From the NCBI RefSeq assembly GCF_902506655.1, contig NZ_LR734808.1, forward strand, positions 2,850,501-2,914,500: a DNA stretch of 64,000 bases. The letters are read 5' to 3'. Made by a program: the position numbers and the translations under genes. The notes below the pieces were generated by a model. That model saw only the letters and a program-made list of their open reading frames with translations, was not told the DNA's origin and searched no databases. Below, one piece after another: positions 51,822-61,041 of this stretch; position 1 is the first letter of the stretch; each line of letters begins with the position of its first letter. The DNA is from Marinoscillum sp. 108. GTDB lineage: Bacteria > Bacteroidota > Bacteroidia > Cytophagales > Cyclobacteriaceae.

Positions 51822-53174
51822 TTAAACCACCCCCTGAGCAATCATGGCATCAGCCACCTTCACGAAGCCTGCAATGTTGGCCCCCTTCACATAGTCCACA
51901 TAGTCCTTGCTCTCACGACCGTATTCTTCACAGTTATTGTGGATGCTCTTCATGATCATTTTGAGGCGATAGTCTACTTCATCTCGTGTCCAATACAAGC
52001 GTTGTGAATTTTGAGACATTTCCAGACCGGATGTCGCTACTCCTCCGGCATTTGATGCTTTGCCTGGGCTGAAGAAAATCTTCTTCTCTCTGATGAAAGT
52101 CAGCGCCTCATCAGTAGTGGGCATATTGGCTCCCTCAAAAACACCAATACATCCATTTTTCACCAACAACTGGGCGTCTTCCAGCGGAAGCTCGTTTTGG
52201 GTGGCACAAGGATACGCCAAATCTACCTTAAAGTTCCATGGTGTCACATCGGCGTGAAACTCGGACCCCTTGAATTGATCTGCGTATTCACTAATCCTGC
52301 CCCTTTTTTCATTTTTGAGCTCTTTGATGAATGCAAGCTTCTCCTCATTGAAACCGTCTTTGTCGTAGATACACCCTCCCGAATCGGAGACCGTAACCGG
52401 CTTTGCACCGAGTTCTAATAATTTCTCAATGGTATATTGGGCTACATTCCCACTTCCGGACACCGCACAAACTTTACCTTCAAGACTATTTCCGTGACTT
52501 TCCAAAACTTCTTTGCTAAAGTAAACCACACCATATCCGGTGGCTTCGGTACGAATCAGGCTACCGCCATACTGAAGACCTTTTCCCGTGAGCACTCCCG
52601 TAAACTCATTTCTGAGTCGCTTGTACTGGCCGAACAAAAAGCCAATTTCACGACCACCCACGCCAATGTCTCCTGCAGGGATGTCCGTAAAGCCTCCAAT
52701 ATGTTTCGATAGTTCGGTCATAAAACTTTGACAAAACCTCATGACCTCTCCGTTTGATTTGCCTTTGGGGTCAAAATCACTCCCTCCCTTTCCACCTCCT
52801 AGTGGTAAAGTGGTGAGGCTGTTTTTGAATACCTGTTCGAAAGCCAAAAACTTCAATATCGATAAGTTAACGGAAGGGTGGAATCTCAAGCCCCCTTTGT
52901 ATGGACCAATGGCCGAGTTCATTTGTACTCGATAGCCCCTGTTGATTTGAACCTGATTTTGATCGTTTACCCAGGGCACCCTGAACATGACCACACGCTC
53001 AGGCTCACACATGGTTTCCAATACATTGGTCTGCTTATATTTTGGGTTATCCTCTATGAACGGGACTATGGTTTCTGCAACTTCTTTTACTGCTTGAATA
53101 AATTCCTTTTCATGTGGATTACGCTGACTTATTCTCTGGATGAACTCATCAACTTTTTTCGAATGATTGGCCAT
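51822..53174 (-). CDS. gdhA: NADP-type glutamate dehydrogenase
   Basis: 450 residues from the ATG at 53174 (an upstream ATG at 53213 would add 13). The substrate-binding lysines lie in I-G-P-Y-K-G-G-L-R-F and L-P-L-G-G-G-K-G-G, and the dinucleotide motif is S-G-S-G-N-V-A. The length and R-V-P-W-V-N-D region match the hexameric GdhA enzymes. It makes glutamate from 2-oxoglutarate and ammonium in the cytosol. Lies alone with a 147-base region before the next divergent gene. Confidence 0.95.
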   Translation of the reverse strand: MANHSKKVDEFIQRISQRNPHEKEFIQAVKEVAETIVPFIEDNPKYKQTNVLETMCEPERVVMFRVPWVNDQNQVQINRGYRVQMNSAIGPYKGGLRFHPSVNLSILKFLAFEQVFKNSLTTLPLGGGKGGSDFDPKGKSNGEVMRFCQSFMTELSKHIGGFTDIPAGDIGVGGREIGFLFGQYKRLRNEFTGVLTGKGLQYGGSLIRTEATGYGVVYFSKEVLESHGNSLEGKVCAVSGSGNVAQYTIEKLLELGAKPVTVSDSGGCIYDKDGFNEEKLAFIKELKNEKRGRISEYADQFKGSEFHADVTPWNFKVDLAYPCATQNELPLEDAQLLVKNGCIGVFEGANMPTTDEALTFIREKKIFFSPGKASNAGGVATSGLEMSQNSQRLYWTRDEVDYRLKMIMKSIHNNCEEYGRESKDYVDYVKGANIAGFVKVADAMIAQGVV

Positions 53175-53360
53175 ATTATTTGCGGGTGTTTTTTGGGAAA
53201 ATTGATTATTCAAGATAGAAGTTTTTTACAGAAAAACATAGAGCCAGTCATCAAACTTGGGTAACGGAAACTCTCGGATCATAATGATATCATGATGCTG
53301 ATCTAAACACTCGATAACATCTCCACGTTATATTAGGGAGATAAACAAACCACCAAAATC

Positions 53361-53537
53361 ATGTATCATACAGAACTTGAAACGGAGATCATTTCAAAAA
53401 TGAAGGGACTCAACGGAAATCAAAAAAGTGCGGTGCTCAACTACCTGGAAAAAATTCCTAAAATGAGTCATAGCACCAGAATGTACAGGAGAAAGGCTAT
53501 GAAGCAAATTAGGGAGGCACTCAGCGGACAGAAATAA
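53361..53537 (+). CDS. Small basic protein of unknown function
   Basis: 58 residues, with Met-Tyr-His-Thr-Glu at the start, two amphipathic helices (E-I-I-S-K-M-K-G-L, V-L-N-Y-L-E-K-I-P) and a basic tail (R-M-Y-R-R-K-A-M-K-Q-I-R). The codon pattern and lack of stops in the frame support a real gene. It could be a regulatory or nucleic-acid-binding peptide; no family is recognised. It ends 8 bases before the convergent channel gene. Confidence 0.55.
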   Translation: MYHTELETEIISKMKGLNGNQKSAVLNYLEKIPKMSHSTRMYRRKAMKQIREALSGQK

Positions 53538-53545
53538 TCGGTCTT

Positions 53546-55447
53546 TTAATCCTCAGAAAGAACAATCACCATATCCTTATCGGTAAGTGTAAACATATCT
53601 GACTTGCGTGGATTCACATATACGCCGTATCCTTTGTTGGCTTCTTTGGCTTCCTTGATCACACGATAGCCAATGGCCACTTCATTTTTTCGAGCTGCAG
53701 ATTCCAGGATGGTATAGAAGTTCATGGGCTCGCCCACCTTTACATACTCTTTGGCTGGTTTGATATAAATTTCTGATCCGTCCGCATCAAAGAGGTCTTC
53801 AAATACTCTCATCAAAAACTTATTTTCTGAAACCTGACTCATTAGCAAGCTGATCAGTTTATCGCTTACGATGAAGTCATCAGCACTCGTGATGTCCGCC
53901 AATTGTCGGTTTCGGATATCGAGCATCTCAGACACGATCTTGTATTTCTGTCCGTTTTTCTCGGTGAAGTTTCTCAGGTGAAGCAGGGTGATCAGGGTCT
54001 GTGCATCGGCCTCCTGTATCGGGAAATAATTCTGGTAACAGAGCAGCATGATGTAATCATACTGACCCAAATCCATGTTCTGGAGGGTTTCTCTGTCGGT
54101 AGTGTCAGTCACTTCAAAGCTGAGGTGAATGTTTTCAACTAGATTCGAAAGCTTATTGATCGCCTTGGCCGCATCATCAAACTTGGACATCACCTTTACA
54201 TGGGATCCTGGAGGAACATAATAGTCAAGTTCGCGGATGATGTGTCTCGCTCTGTTGTTCCAGCCCAAAATCAATATTTTTTCTTCGTCTTTTACTTCCG
54301 GCTCTGTGTAGACAATCTTGTCCTCAAGCAATTCGATAAACTCAGGGGAGTTCGGAACCAAGGTGTCGTCATCTTCTGTAATACCGATCACACTGTCTCC
54401 TTCTCTAAAGATGGTATCCATCGTAGGGTTGATTTCCACCGAGCCATCGGCATACTGAATCCCCATGATTGCTGAGTCTTCATAAGCAAAAAGAATCTCC
54501 CGAAAGGTTTTACCGATCAGTGACTCTTCTTCCATGAAGTAAATTTCATCCCCACCAAAATCCATCAGTTCAATGTAGACCACACTCAATCCAGACTGAC
54601 GAGAAGTCTGCACCATGATCCTGGAAATAATCTCATCCGACAAAATGAGCTCCACCTCATCTTTACCCACCATCTTGGCCACTTCAAAGTTTTTCTTATC
54701 CTCCATCTCCGCAGTGATGTGATATGGGGCCTCTCTCCGCTCGGGGTTGGTGACAATTGCCACAATGGTTTTAATGATTTGGGAATCCGAATTCTCGTTA
54801 TCCTTATCCAGTATAATGATTGACTTGGTATCAAAAGGGTTGGCTATATACAAATCATGAACATCGATCGGATTCCCTGTTCTACAGATTACGACCGTAT
54901 TGGCTGTACTGCCCACTTTGTCCCGGATCTCGTCCTCCATGAGCACCTTGTCCATATCGGCCAGAATCACAATGACCCCACGGCGCTGGTTTTCATTGGC
55001 AATGACAATCTCTGAAATGATTGTAAATATTTTCGATGACCATCCCAAAATGAGCACGTGATCTTTTTCTATCACAAAAGAGCGGCCCTTTCTCAGCTCA
55101 TCCATCTTGGTGAGGATACCATTGGAAACCAAACCTATCAAAGTGGAGATGATCACCAGACCAAGAAATGTTGTGAACAGCATGAACACCCTGAAGGGCC
55201 AGTTGTCCTCATGATTGCCCAATACACCAGGATCTAAAACGTGTGTGAGGTTCACCCACAATGATTCAAAAATAGTAAAGTCTTTATCGTGATCGGGGTG
55301 TAGACCGAACATCAAGAGGAGCACTCCAAAAACGATGATGATGATCAATGACAATATCCCCAAGCCATAGATCATGGCCGCCGTGCCTTTCGATAAATAG
55401 TTGTCAAACTTGTAGTTTAACCTGGTTTTAAGCGGGAATTTACTCAT
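53546..55447 (-). CDS. CASTOR/POLLUX-type ion channel with RCK-like domains
   Basis: 633 residues. The N-terminus (R-L-N-Y-K-F-D-N-Y-L-S-K-G-T) and two membrane helices (about 24-46 and 85-108) flank a pore-like segment, then two Rossmann-type RCK/TrkA-N domains (V-L-I-L-G-W-S-S-K at about 128 and I-L-I-L-G-W-N-N-R near 385). This is the layout of plant CASTOR and POLLUX channels and their bacterial relatives. Potassium or another cation conductance gated by ligand binding is likely. The gene is alone on its strand. Confidence 0.88.
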   Translation of the reverse strand: MSKFPLKTRLNYKFDNYLSKGTAAMIYGLGILSLIIIIVFGVLLLMFGLHPDHDKDFTIFESLWVNLTHVLDPGVLGNHEDNWPFRVFMLFTTFLGLVIISTLIGLVSNGILTKMDELRKGRSFVIEKDHVLILGWSSKIFTIISEIVIANENQRRGVIVILADMDKVLMEDEIRDKVGSTANTVVICRTGNPIDVHDLYIANPFDTKSIIILDKDNENSDSQIIKTIVAIVTNPERREAPYHITAEMEDKKNFEVAKMVGKDEVELILSDEIISRIMVQTSRQSGLSVVYIELMDFGGDEIYFMEEESLIGKTFREILFAYEDSAIMGIQYADGSVEINPTMDTIFREGDSVIGITEDDDTLVPNSPEFIELLEDKIVYTEPEVKDEEKILILGWNNRARHIIRELDYYVPPGSHVKVMSKFDDAAKAINKLSNLVENIHLSFEVTDTTDRETLQNMDLGQYDYIMLLCYQNYFPIQEADAQTLITLLHLRNFTEKNGQKYKIVSEMLDIRNRQLADITSADDFIVSDKLISLLMSQVSENKFLMRVFEDLFDADGSEIYIKPAKEYVKVGEPMNFYTILESAARKNEVAIGYRVIKEAKEANKGYGVYVNPRKSDMFTLTDKDMVIVLSED

Positions 55448-55895
55448 TTGGAGTGTCGGTATTGAATATGACTTGAAAAGATACGCAAAACTAAACCAAA
55501 ATATAAATTAATCACCCTAGATGAAGATGCGTTTGCACAAACTATTCGCGGTTTTCATGCACCATTCCTGTGGTAGCAAAAGTCAATTTGGTCCAAAACG
55601 GCATGAACGCTCCCTACCCTGGCAAGCGAGTTGTCTTTTGCTTGTCTCTACATGGTCCTGCCGCTCGTCAAAGTACGTCATATCTCCTGTTAGTGTATCC
55701 ATCGTTGATATTGTCACTTTTCATGAGCCTTTTTCCTCATTTTGGTCTGAGCATACCCCTTCTCTAAGGTTCCCTATTTCTAAAACATATCCCATAATGG
55801 GCTTTGGGCACCTTAGAAGCAACTTTATAATCCATTTTCATACGGTTTTCAGTTTCCATAAGTTATTAGCTAAATTTGGGAGATCGGTGAATAGA
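55448..55895. other. 448-base intergenic region
   Basis: Between the divergent channel and response-regulator genes. An extended open frame on the plus strand (from 55521) runs into the regulator gene, but its translation is rich in His, Ser and Phe with no family likeness. The first convincing start is at 55896. No RNA gene or clear inverted repeat was seen. Confidence 0.5.
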
Positions 55896-56555
55896 ATGGA
55901 ACAACAATCAATCAGCATTTTGATGGCAGATGACCATACCTTATTTAGAAAAGGTATGTCCATGATGGTCAAAACTTTCCCGGGGATCACCTCTGTAAAG
56001 GATGTAGAAAATGGTCAAAAAGCATTGGATTTGCTAGCCATTGAGAAATTTGATATCCTTCTTTTGGATCTGGAAATGCCTGTGCTCGATGGTTGGGAAA
56101 CTGCTAAAAAAGTGGTGACCAAGTTTCCGGACACCCACATCATCATGATTTCCATGCACGATTCTCTCAAATTGATTTCTGATTTGATCGAGATCGGGGT
56201 ACATAGCTACCTCCTCAAAAGCGCAGAACCGGAAGAAGTGCAGAAGGCAATCAGCTCAGTCATGAATAATGATTTCTATTACAACCAGCTTGTAGCCCGA
56301 GCACTCCACCAAAAAGTGCAAAAAGGAGCCATCAACAAGCCCTTGTTCAATGAAAAAAGCCAGCTGACCAAGCGTGAGGTAGAAATTCTCGAACTCATTT
56401 GCCAGGAACTGACTATGAAAGAAATTGGTGATCGACTATTCATTAGCGAACAAACCATCCACACGCATCGCAAAAATCTCATGCGTAAAACAGAAGCAAA
56501 GAATGCCGTCGGGCTGGTAAAATTTGCTATCCAACAGCAAATTGTAAGCTTTTAA
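55896..56555 (+). CDS. NarL/FixJ-type response regulator
   Basis: 219 residues from the ATG at 55896. The receiver domain (about 1-120) has the acidic pair Asp12-Asp13, the phospho-acceptor Asp58 (L-L-L-D-L-E-M-P) and the K-S-A-E-P-E-E motif. The C-terminal LuxR-type helix-turn-helix is at about 155-215 (L-T-K-R-E-V-E-I-L-E-L, S-E-Q-T-I-H-T-H-R-K-N-L). No kinase is adjacent. The orphan histidine kinase at 17.5 kb cannot be assigned to it from this window. Confidence 0.93.
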   Translation: MEQQSISILMADDHTLFRKGMSMMVKTFPGITSVKDVENGQKALDLLAIEKFDILLLDLEMPVLDGWETAKKVVTKFPDTHIIMISMHDSLKLISDLIEIGVHSYLLKSAEPEEVQKAISSVMNNDFYYNQLVARALHQKVQKGAINKPLFNEKSQLTKREVEILELICQELTMKEIGDRLFISEQTIHTHRKNLMRKTEAKNAVGLVKFAIQQQIVSF

Positions 56556-57000
56556 CACCTACCACTTTTTGGGTATTTTTTTACACCTTTTCTATAGGTT
56601 GTTCTCGGCAAAAACCTCTTTCATTGTCCTGAAAGGCCCTTTCTGAATCTCCAGTTCCATTTTGGCCAATTTTGCTATTGTTAAATGAAATACTTTAGTG
56701 CCGCAGTTTCGTCTGCAATAGGTTGATGGTTGAAAGAAAGAGAGAGGCTCTAGATATTTCGCTTAATCTGTTGGTATGCCAAACCTCTTCAGGTCTTTAG
56801 CTTTCTCTCTTTCTTTTATTTTTTGAAAAATTTTCCTCCGCGTTCCAACCATTTCCACTTTCACCGTTACTTAAGCTTAGTCATAAGGAAGCCTTACCAA
56901 AGTCTTTTCCTTGTTGCAGGTCAAACGTAATCTGAAGAGGATTACTGAAAAGTCTCTTGTTTGTGGTTCACATAATGAGAGACTTTCTTATTTTAGGTCA
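56556..57000. other. 445-base intergenic region holding a structured element
   Basis: No convincing gene between the response regulator and the third TerB-like gene. Its main feature is the long-range hairpin at 56733-56816. An in-frame upstream extension of the TerB gene (from 56911) is not protein-like. Confidence 0.55.
56733..56822 (+). ncRNA. Candidate structured RNA with terminal 13-bp stem
   Basis: AAAGAAAGAGAGA (56733-56745) pairs perfectly with TCTCTCTTTCTTT (56804-56816), followed by TATTTTTTG. Between the arms are two short hairpins, TTGG-TATG-CCAA (near 56771) and ACCT-CTTC-AGGT (near 56784). The layout is that of a small RNA or long terminator; the orientation is taken from the T-run. 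No promoter was identified. Confidence 0.4.
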
Positions 57001-57402
57001 ATGAGTAAACAAAAGGATAAGAGTCAAATTTCAATATTGATCCACCTGGCCTCCATGGACGGAGATATTGATGACACAGAAAAAGAGTTGATCTCCAGAA
57101 TTGGCATGGCACATGGTTTGTCCGAAGAGGAACTACAGGAGTATTTTGATCATCCGCTGGAAAAAATTGACTTCAGTAAACTCAGCGAAGATGAATCTTT
57201 CGATACGCTCTACAATTTGGTTCATCTGATGAAAGTGGACGGAAAGATATTTGACGAGGAAATTAGCTACTGTATGAACATGGCCAAGAAACTAGGCTAC
57301 CCGCTGGAGGCGGTGATGGACCTGTATAGTCAGGTTCATGCCAATGTGAAACTCAAATCCGAAATACAGAAAATCAAAAGAAAATATCACAAAAAAGGGT
57401 AG
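57001..57402 (+). CDS. TerB-like domain protein, third copy
   Basis: 133 residues from the ATG at 57001. The pattern matches the two copies at 47.5-48.4 kb: I-L-I-H-L-A-S-M-D-G-D-I-D, then L-Y-N-L-V-H-L-M-K-V-D-G, and a basic C-terminal tail. It has more acidic residues in the first repeat (D-G-D-I-D-D-T-E) than the others, consistent with metal binding. Its stop codon is inside the terminator stem that follows. Confidence 0.82.
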   Translation: MSKQKDKSQISILIHLASMDGDIDDTEKELISRIGMAHGLSEEELQEYFDHPLEKIDFSKLSEDESFDTLYNLVHLMKVDGKIFDEEISYCMNMAKKLGYPLEAVMDLYSQVHANVKLKSEIQKIKRKYHKKG

Positions 57403-57422
57403 CCAAACAGCTACCCTTTTTT
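57391..57422. terminator. Bidirectional terminator overlapping a stop codon
   Basis: Perfect 13-bp stem, AAAAAAGGGTAGC (57391-57403) and GCTACCCTTTTTT (57410-57422), loop of 6. T-runs on both strands make it bidirectional for the TerB gene and the thiolase gene. The TAG stop of the TerB gene (57400-57402) lies in the stem. Confidence 0.9.
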
Positions 57423-57430
57423 GTGATCAA

Positions 57431-58603
57431 TTAATTGAGGTATTCATAAATACCAGCGACTCCCTGGCCACCTCCCACACAGGCCGTTACCATTCCATAT
57501 TTTCCTTGTCGTCTTTTCATCTCATTGAATAGAGTAATGGATAGTTTGGCTCCGGTACATCCTAATGGGTGCCCCAATGCTATGGCGCCTCCATTGACGT
57601 TCAGAATATCCGTATTCAGGTCCAGGCCACGGATCACCGCTAATGATTGAGCGGCAAATGCTTCGTTGAGTTCTATCAGATCCAGGTCGTTCTGTTTCAA
57701 ACCAGCCTGCTTCAGTGCTTTCGGCACAGCAGCCACAGGGCCTATGCCCATGATACGTGGGTTAACTCCTGCCGCAGCATAGCTCACCATTCTTGCAATT
57801 GGCTGAAGGTTATATTCCCTCACCATCTTTTCTGACATGACCATGACAAAAGCAGCTCCATCCGAGGTAGGCGAAGAGTTTCCTGCTGTGACCTGACCTC
57901 CTTGTTTAAATGCCGGCCGTAAGCCGTTGAGCGAATCCATGTTGGTATCGGCCCGGACGCACTCATCGGTGTCCACCACATAGGATCTTTTCTTTCGTTT
58001 GTCTCCTTCCAGGTATATTTCTTCCACAGTTACCGGAACAATTTCATCCTTGAACTTTCCGTCAGCGATGGCCTTCGCAGCGTTCTGATGCGACTTCATG
58101 GCAAACTCGTTGGCATCATCCCTCGAGATATTATAATCTATGGCCACTTCCTCAGCTGTGAGGCCCATACTCAGATAATACTCAGGGTTGTTTTCAGCAA
58201 TTTTCCAGTTGAGAGCGGTCTTGTACCCCAGCATGGGCACCAAAGACATGGACTCTGTACCTCCAGCAATAATACAATCGGCTGTACCTGAGTGTACCCT
58301 GGCGCAAGCCAGATGAATGGCTTCCAGCCCTGATCCACAATATCGGTTAATGATCATACCGGGCACTTCCACCGGAAGTGACAACAGAGAAATCATCCTT
58401 CCCATCTGCATGCCTTGCTCCGCTTCCGGGATGGCATTGCCCACAATCAGGTCATCTACCCTTTTAGGATCAAATCCTTCAATCGAATTCACCAGATGTT
58501 TGATCACATCAGCCGCCAGATCATCGGGTCTGTAAAATCTGAAGCCTCCTTTTTTGGCTCGTCCTACGGCTGATCTATATCCTGCTACTATATATGCATC
58601 CAT
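57431..58603 (-). CDS. fadA: Acetyl-CoA acetyltransferase / 3-ketoacyl-CoA thiolase
   Basis: 390 residues from the ATG at 58603 (an upstream extension is not coding-like). The thiolase catalytic Cys is in N-R-Y-C-G-S-G-L-E-A, the His in G-H-P-L-G-C-T-G, and the second Cys in C-V-G-G-G-Q-G. It carries out the last thiolytic step of fatty-acid beta-oxidation in the cytosol. It is 38 bases after the HCDH/ECH gene, on the same strand as its MarR regulator, so the three form one operon. The fadA symbol follows that context. Confidence 0.92.
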   Translation of the reverse strand: MDAYIVAGYRSAVGRAKKGGFRFYRPDDLAADVIKHLVNSIEGFDPKRVDDLIVGNAIPEAEQGMQMGRMISLLSLPVEVPGMIINRYCGSGLEAIHLACARVHSGTADCIIAGGTESMSLVPMLGYKTALNWKIAENNPEYYLSMGLTAEEVAIDYNISRDDANEFAMKSHQNAAKAIADGKFKDEIVPVTVEEIYLEGDKRKKRSYVVDTDECVRADTNMDSLNGLRPAFKQGGQVTAGNSSPTSDGAAFVMVMSEKMVREYNLQPIARMVSYAAAGVNPRIMGIGPVAAVPKALKQAGLKQNDLDLIELNEAFAAQSLAVIRGLDLNTDILNVNGGAIALGHPLGCTGAKLSITLFNEMKRRQGKYGMVTACVGGGQGVAGIYEYLN

Positions 58604-58641
58604 TTTATTAGTGTTTTTGGTCTTGAATAATGTTGTGTTTT

Positions 58642-61041
58642 CTAATTGCGAAGTGGTTTTCCTTTGAACAAAATACTCTGAATGCGCTCCAACGTCTTTT
58701 GCTCCCCACACAAACTCAGAAATGCTTCACGCTCCAGATCAAGCAGATACTTCTCTGAAACAAGCGTAGGCGCCGAAAGGTCCCCGCCGCTCATCACCCA
58801 AGCCAGTTTTTTCGCAATTTTTGCATCGTGTTCGGAAATATAAGCTCCATACTTCATGCCTGTGATGCCGGCCTCAAACATAGCCATGCTGGTACGTCCG
58901 TGAACTTTGATATCGGTTCGTTCTTTGGGCTGGGTATAGCCCGCATCGGCCAGTTCGAGTACTCGCTCTTTGGCATCAGCCAACAACCTCGCTCTGTTAA
59001 GGGTAATCCGATCTGCAGCAGTCAATATGTCCATCGCTCTGGCCTCATGCGCTGAAGTAGCCACCTTGGCGGTTGCGATATTCATAAAGTACTCCTGCAA
59101 AATGTTCAACTCTGGGTCATTAGGCATGAACTTGTCCGAAGCCCGGAGAGTCAACTCCTTGGTACCACCTCCGCCTGGAATCAAGCCAACACCCACTTCC
59201 ACCAAACCAATATAGGTTTCCGCGTGGGCCTGAATGGCATCACAATGAAGCGAAAGCTCACAACCTCCGCCCAGCGCCAGACCGGAAGTAGCTGACACCA
59301 CAGGAACGGTGGAGAACCTGGCCCGGGTCATGGTGTTCTGAAACTGACGAATCATCATGTCGATCTCATCAAATTCCTGATCTACCGCAAACATGAACAA
59401 CATAGCGAGGTTGGCTCCGGCAGAAAAATTCTGGCCCTCATTGCCTACTACGACTCCACGAAAATCTTTTTCCGCCATGGTAATCGCCGTGTTGATTCCT
59501 TCGATGACTTCCGCACCAATAGAATTCATTTTGGTGTGAAATTCCACATTCAGCACACCATCTCCTATGTCGTAAATAGTAGCACCGTCATTTTCCCAAA
59601 CGACGTTATTTTCTTTGAAGGCATCCAAATAAATAAAGCCTTCGGTACCCGGAACTACTTTATAAGATTTCGAAGGAATGTCATAATAATGCTTCTTACC
59701 ATTTTCATACTTGTAGAAAGACTGATGGCCGGCAGCCAGCAACTCATCTACCCAGGGAGCAGGTGCCAGATTCTTTTTTTTCATCTGATCCACACAATCT
59801 TTCAGACCCATGGCATCCCATGACTCAAACGGACCGAGCTCCCAACCAAACCCTGCAGCTACAGCCTGATCAATACGATAAAGCTCATCTGCAACCTCGG
59901 GTATGCGCACGGTACAATACCTGAAAAGATCGAAGAACGTGGCTCTGTAGAAATCTCCTTCTCGGCCTTCCTCATTGATGACAATTTTGAGTCTTTTCTT
60001 GAGGTCTTCCTCGTTTTTAGTTTTATCCAGTACGTCTAGTTTCACCTTGGCCTTCTGCTCGTATTCAAAAGTCTCCAGGTTCAGTTCCAGAATTTCTTTG
60101 TTCCCATTCTCTACTACTTTCTTATAGTAGCCTTGTTTCGTTTTATCTCCCCACCATTTTCGATCGTAAAGTTCCTGTACAATCTTGGGCAGTTTGAACA
60201 TTTCTCTGGATTCATCATGAGGCAGGCCCTCATACAATCCTGCGGCAACTTTCACGGCCGTATCGAGACCTACCACATCCATGGTTCTGAAAGTGGCCGA
60301 CTTGGCCCGACCGATGACTGGTCCAGTGAGTTTATCTACTTCATTTACAGTCAGGCCCATTTTCTGTATGGTATGCATACCCGACATGATGGCATAAATC
60401 CCGATTCTGTTAGCTATGAATGCTGGAGTATCCTTACACAGTACCGTCTCCTTGCCGAGGAAAAGATCCCCATAGTGCAAAAAGAAATCAACGATTTTCG
60501 GATCTGTTTTCTTGGTGGGTATGATCTCAAGCAGCTTGAGATATCTTGGCGGGTTGAAAAAGTGTGTTCCACAGAAGTGTTTCTGAAAATCTTCACTTCG
60601 CCCTTCCAGCATAAAGTTGATAGGAATACCCGAGGTATTGGAAGAAATCAAAGTCCCTGGCTTTCTGTACAGCTCTACTTTTTCAAACAGAGATTTCTTG
60701 ATTTCGAGGTTTTCCACCACGGCTTCAAGCACCCAGTCGTAATCTTTGATTTTCGATAAATCGTCATCAAAATTTCCGGTGGTGATAAGGCTCGCTTTCT
60801 CCTGATGGTAAAGGGGTGAAGGCTTTGAGCTGATGGCTGTTTGTAAAGATGTATTGACGATACGGTTCTTTACGTGGGGTGAATCAAGCGTAAGTCCTTT
60901 TGCTTTTTCCTGATCTGTAAGTTCCTTTGGGGCAATATCCAAAAGTAAAACTTCCAGACCGATGTTGGCAAAATGGCAGGCAATGCGGGATCCCATAATT
61001 CCCGAGCCCAATACTACTGCTTTCTTAATGGTTCGTTTCAT
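58642..61041 (-). CDS. fadN: Bifunctional 3-hydroxyacyl-CoA dehydrogenase / enoyl-CoA hydratase
   Basis: 799 residues in the FadN order: 3-hydroxyacyl-CoA dehydrogenase first (about 1-450; G-S-G-I-M-G NAD motif at 13-18; S-N-T-S-G and H-F-F-N-P catalytic region), then the enoyl-CoA hydratase crotonase domain (about 500-700; N-F-S-A-G-A-N-L oxyanion loop; G-L-I-P-G-G-G-G). It catalyses hydration and NAD-dependent oxidation in beta-oxidation. The upstream MarR gene overlaps it by 17 bases and thiolase follows at 38 bases. Confidence 0.93.
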   Translation of the reverse strand: MKRTIKKAVVLGSGIMGSRIACHFANIGLEVLLLDIAPKELTDQEKAKGLTLDSPHVKNRIVNTSLQTAISSKPSPLYHQEKASLITTGNFDDDLSKIKDYDWVLEAVVENLEIKKSLFEKVELYRKPGTLISSNTSGIPINFMLEGRSEDFQKHFCGTHFFNPPRYLKLLEIIPTKKTDPKIVDFFLHYGDLFLGKETVLCKDTPAFIANRIGIYAIMSGMHTIQKMGLTVNEVDKLTGPVIGRAKSATFRTMDVVGLDTAVKVAAGLYEGLPHDESREMFKLPKIVQELYDRKWWGDKTKQGYYKKVVENGNKEILELNLETFEYEQKAKVKLDVLDKTKNEEDLKKRLKIVINEEGREGDFYRATFFDLFRYCTVRIPEVADELYRIDQAVAAGFGWELGPFESWDAMGLKDCVDQMKKKNLAPAPWVDELLAAGHQSFYKYENGKKHYYDIPSKSYKVVPGTEGFIYLDAFKENNVVWENDGATIYDIGDGVLNVEFHTKMNSIGAEVIEGINTAITMAEKDFRGVVVGNEGQNFSAGANLAMLFMFAVDQEFDEIDMMIRQFQNTMTRARFSTVPVVSATSGLALGGGCELSLHCDAIQAHAETYIGLVEVGVGLIPGGGGTKELTLRASDKFMPNDPELNILQEYFMNIATAKVATSAHEARAMDILTAADRITLNRARLLADAKERVLELADAGYTQPKERTDIKVHGRTSMAMFEAGITGMKYGAYISEHDAKIAKKLAWVMSGGDLSAPTLVSEKYLLDLEREAFLSLCGEQKTLERIQSILFKGKPLRN

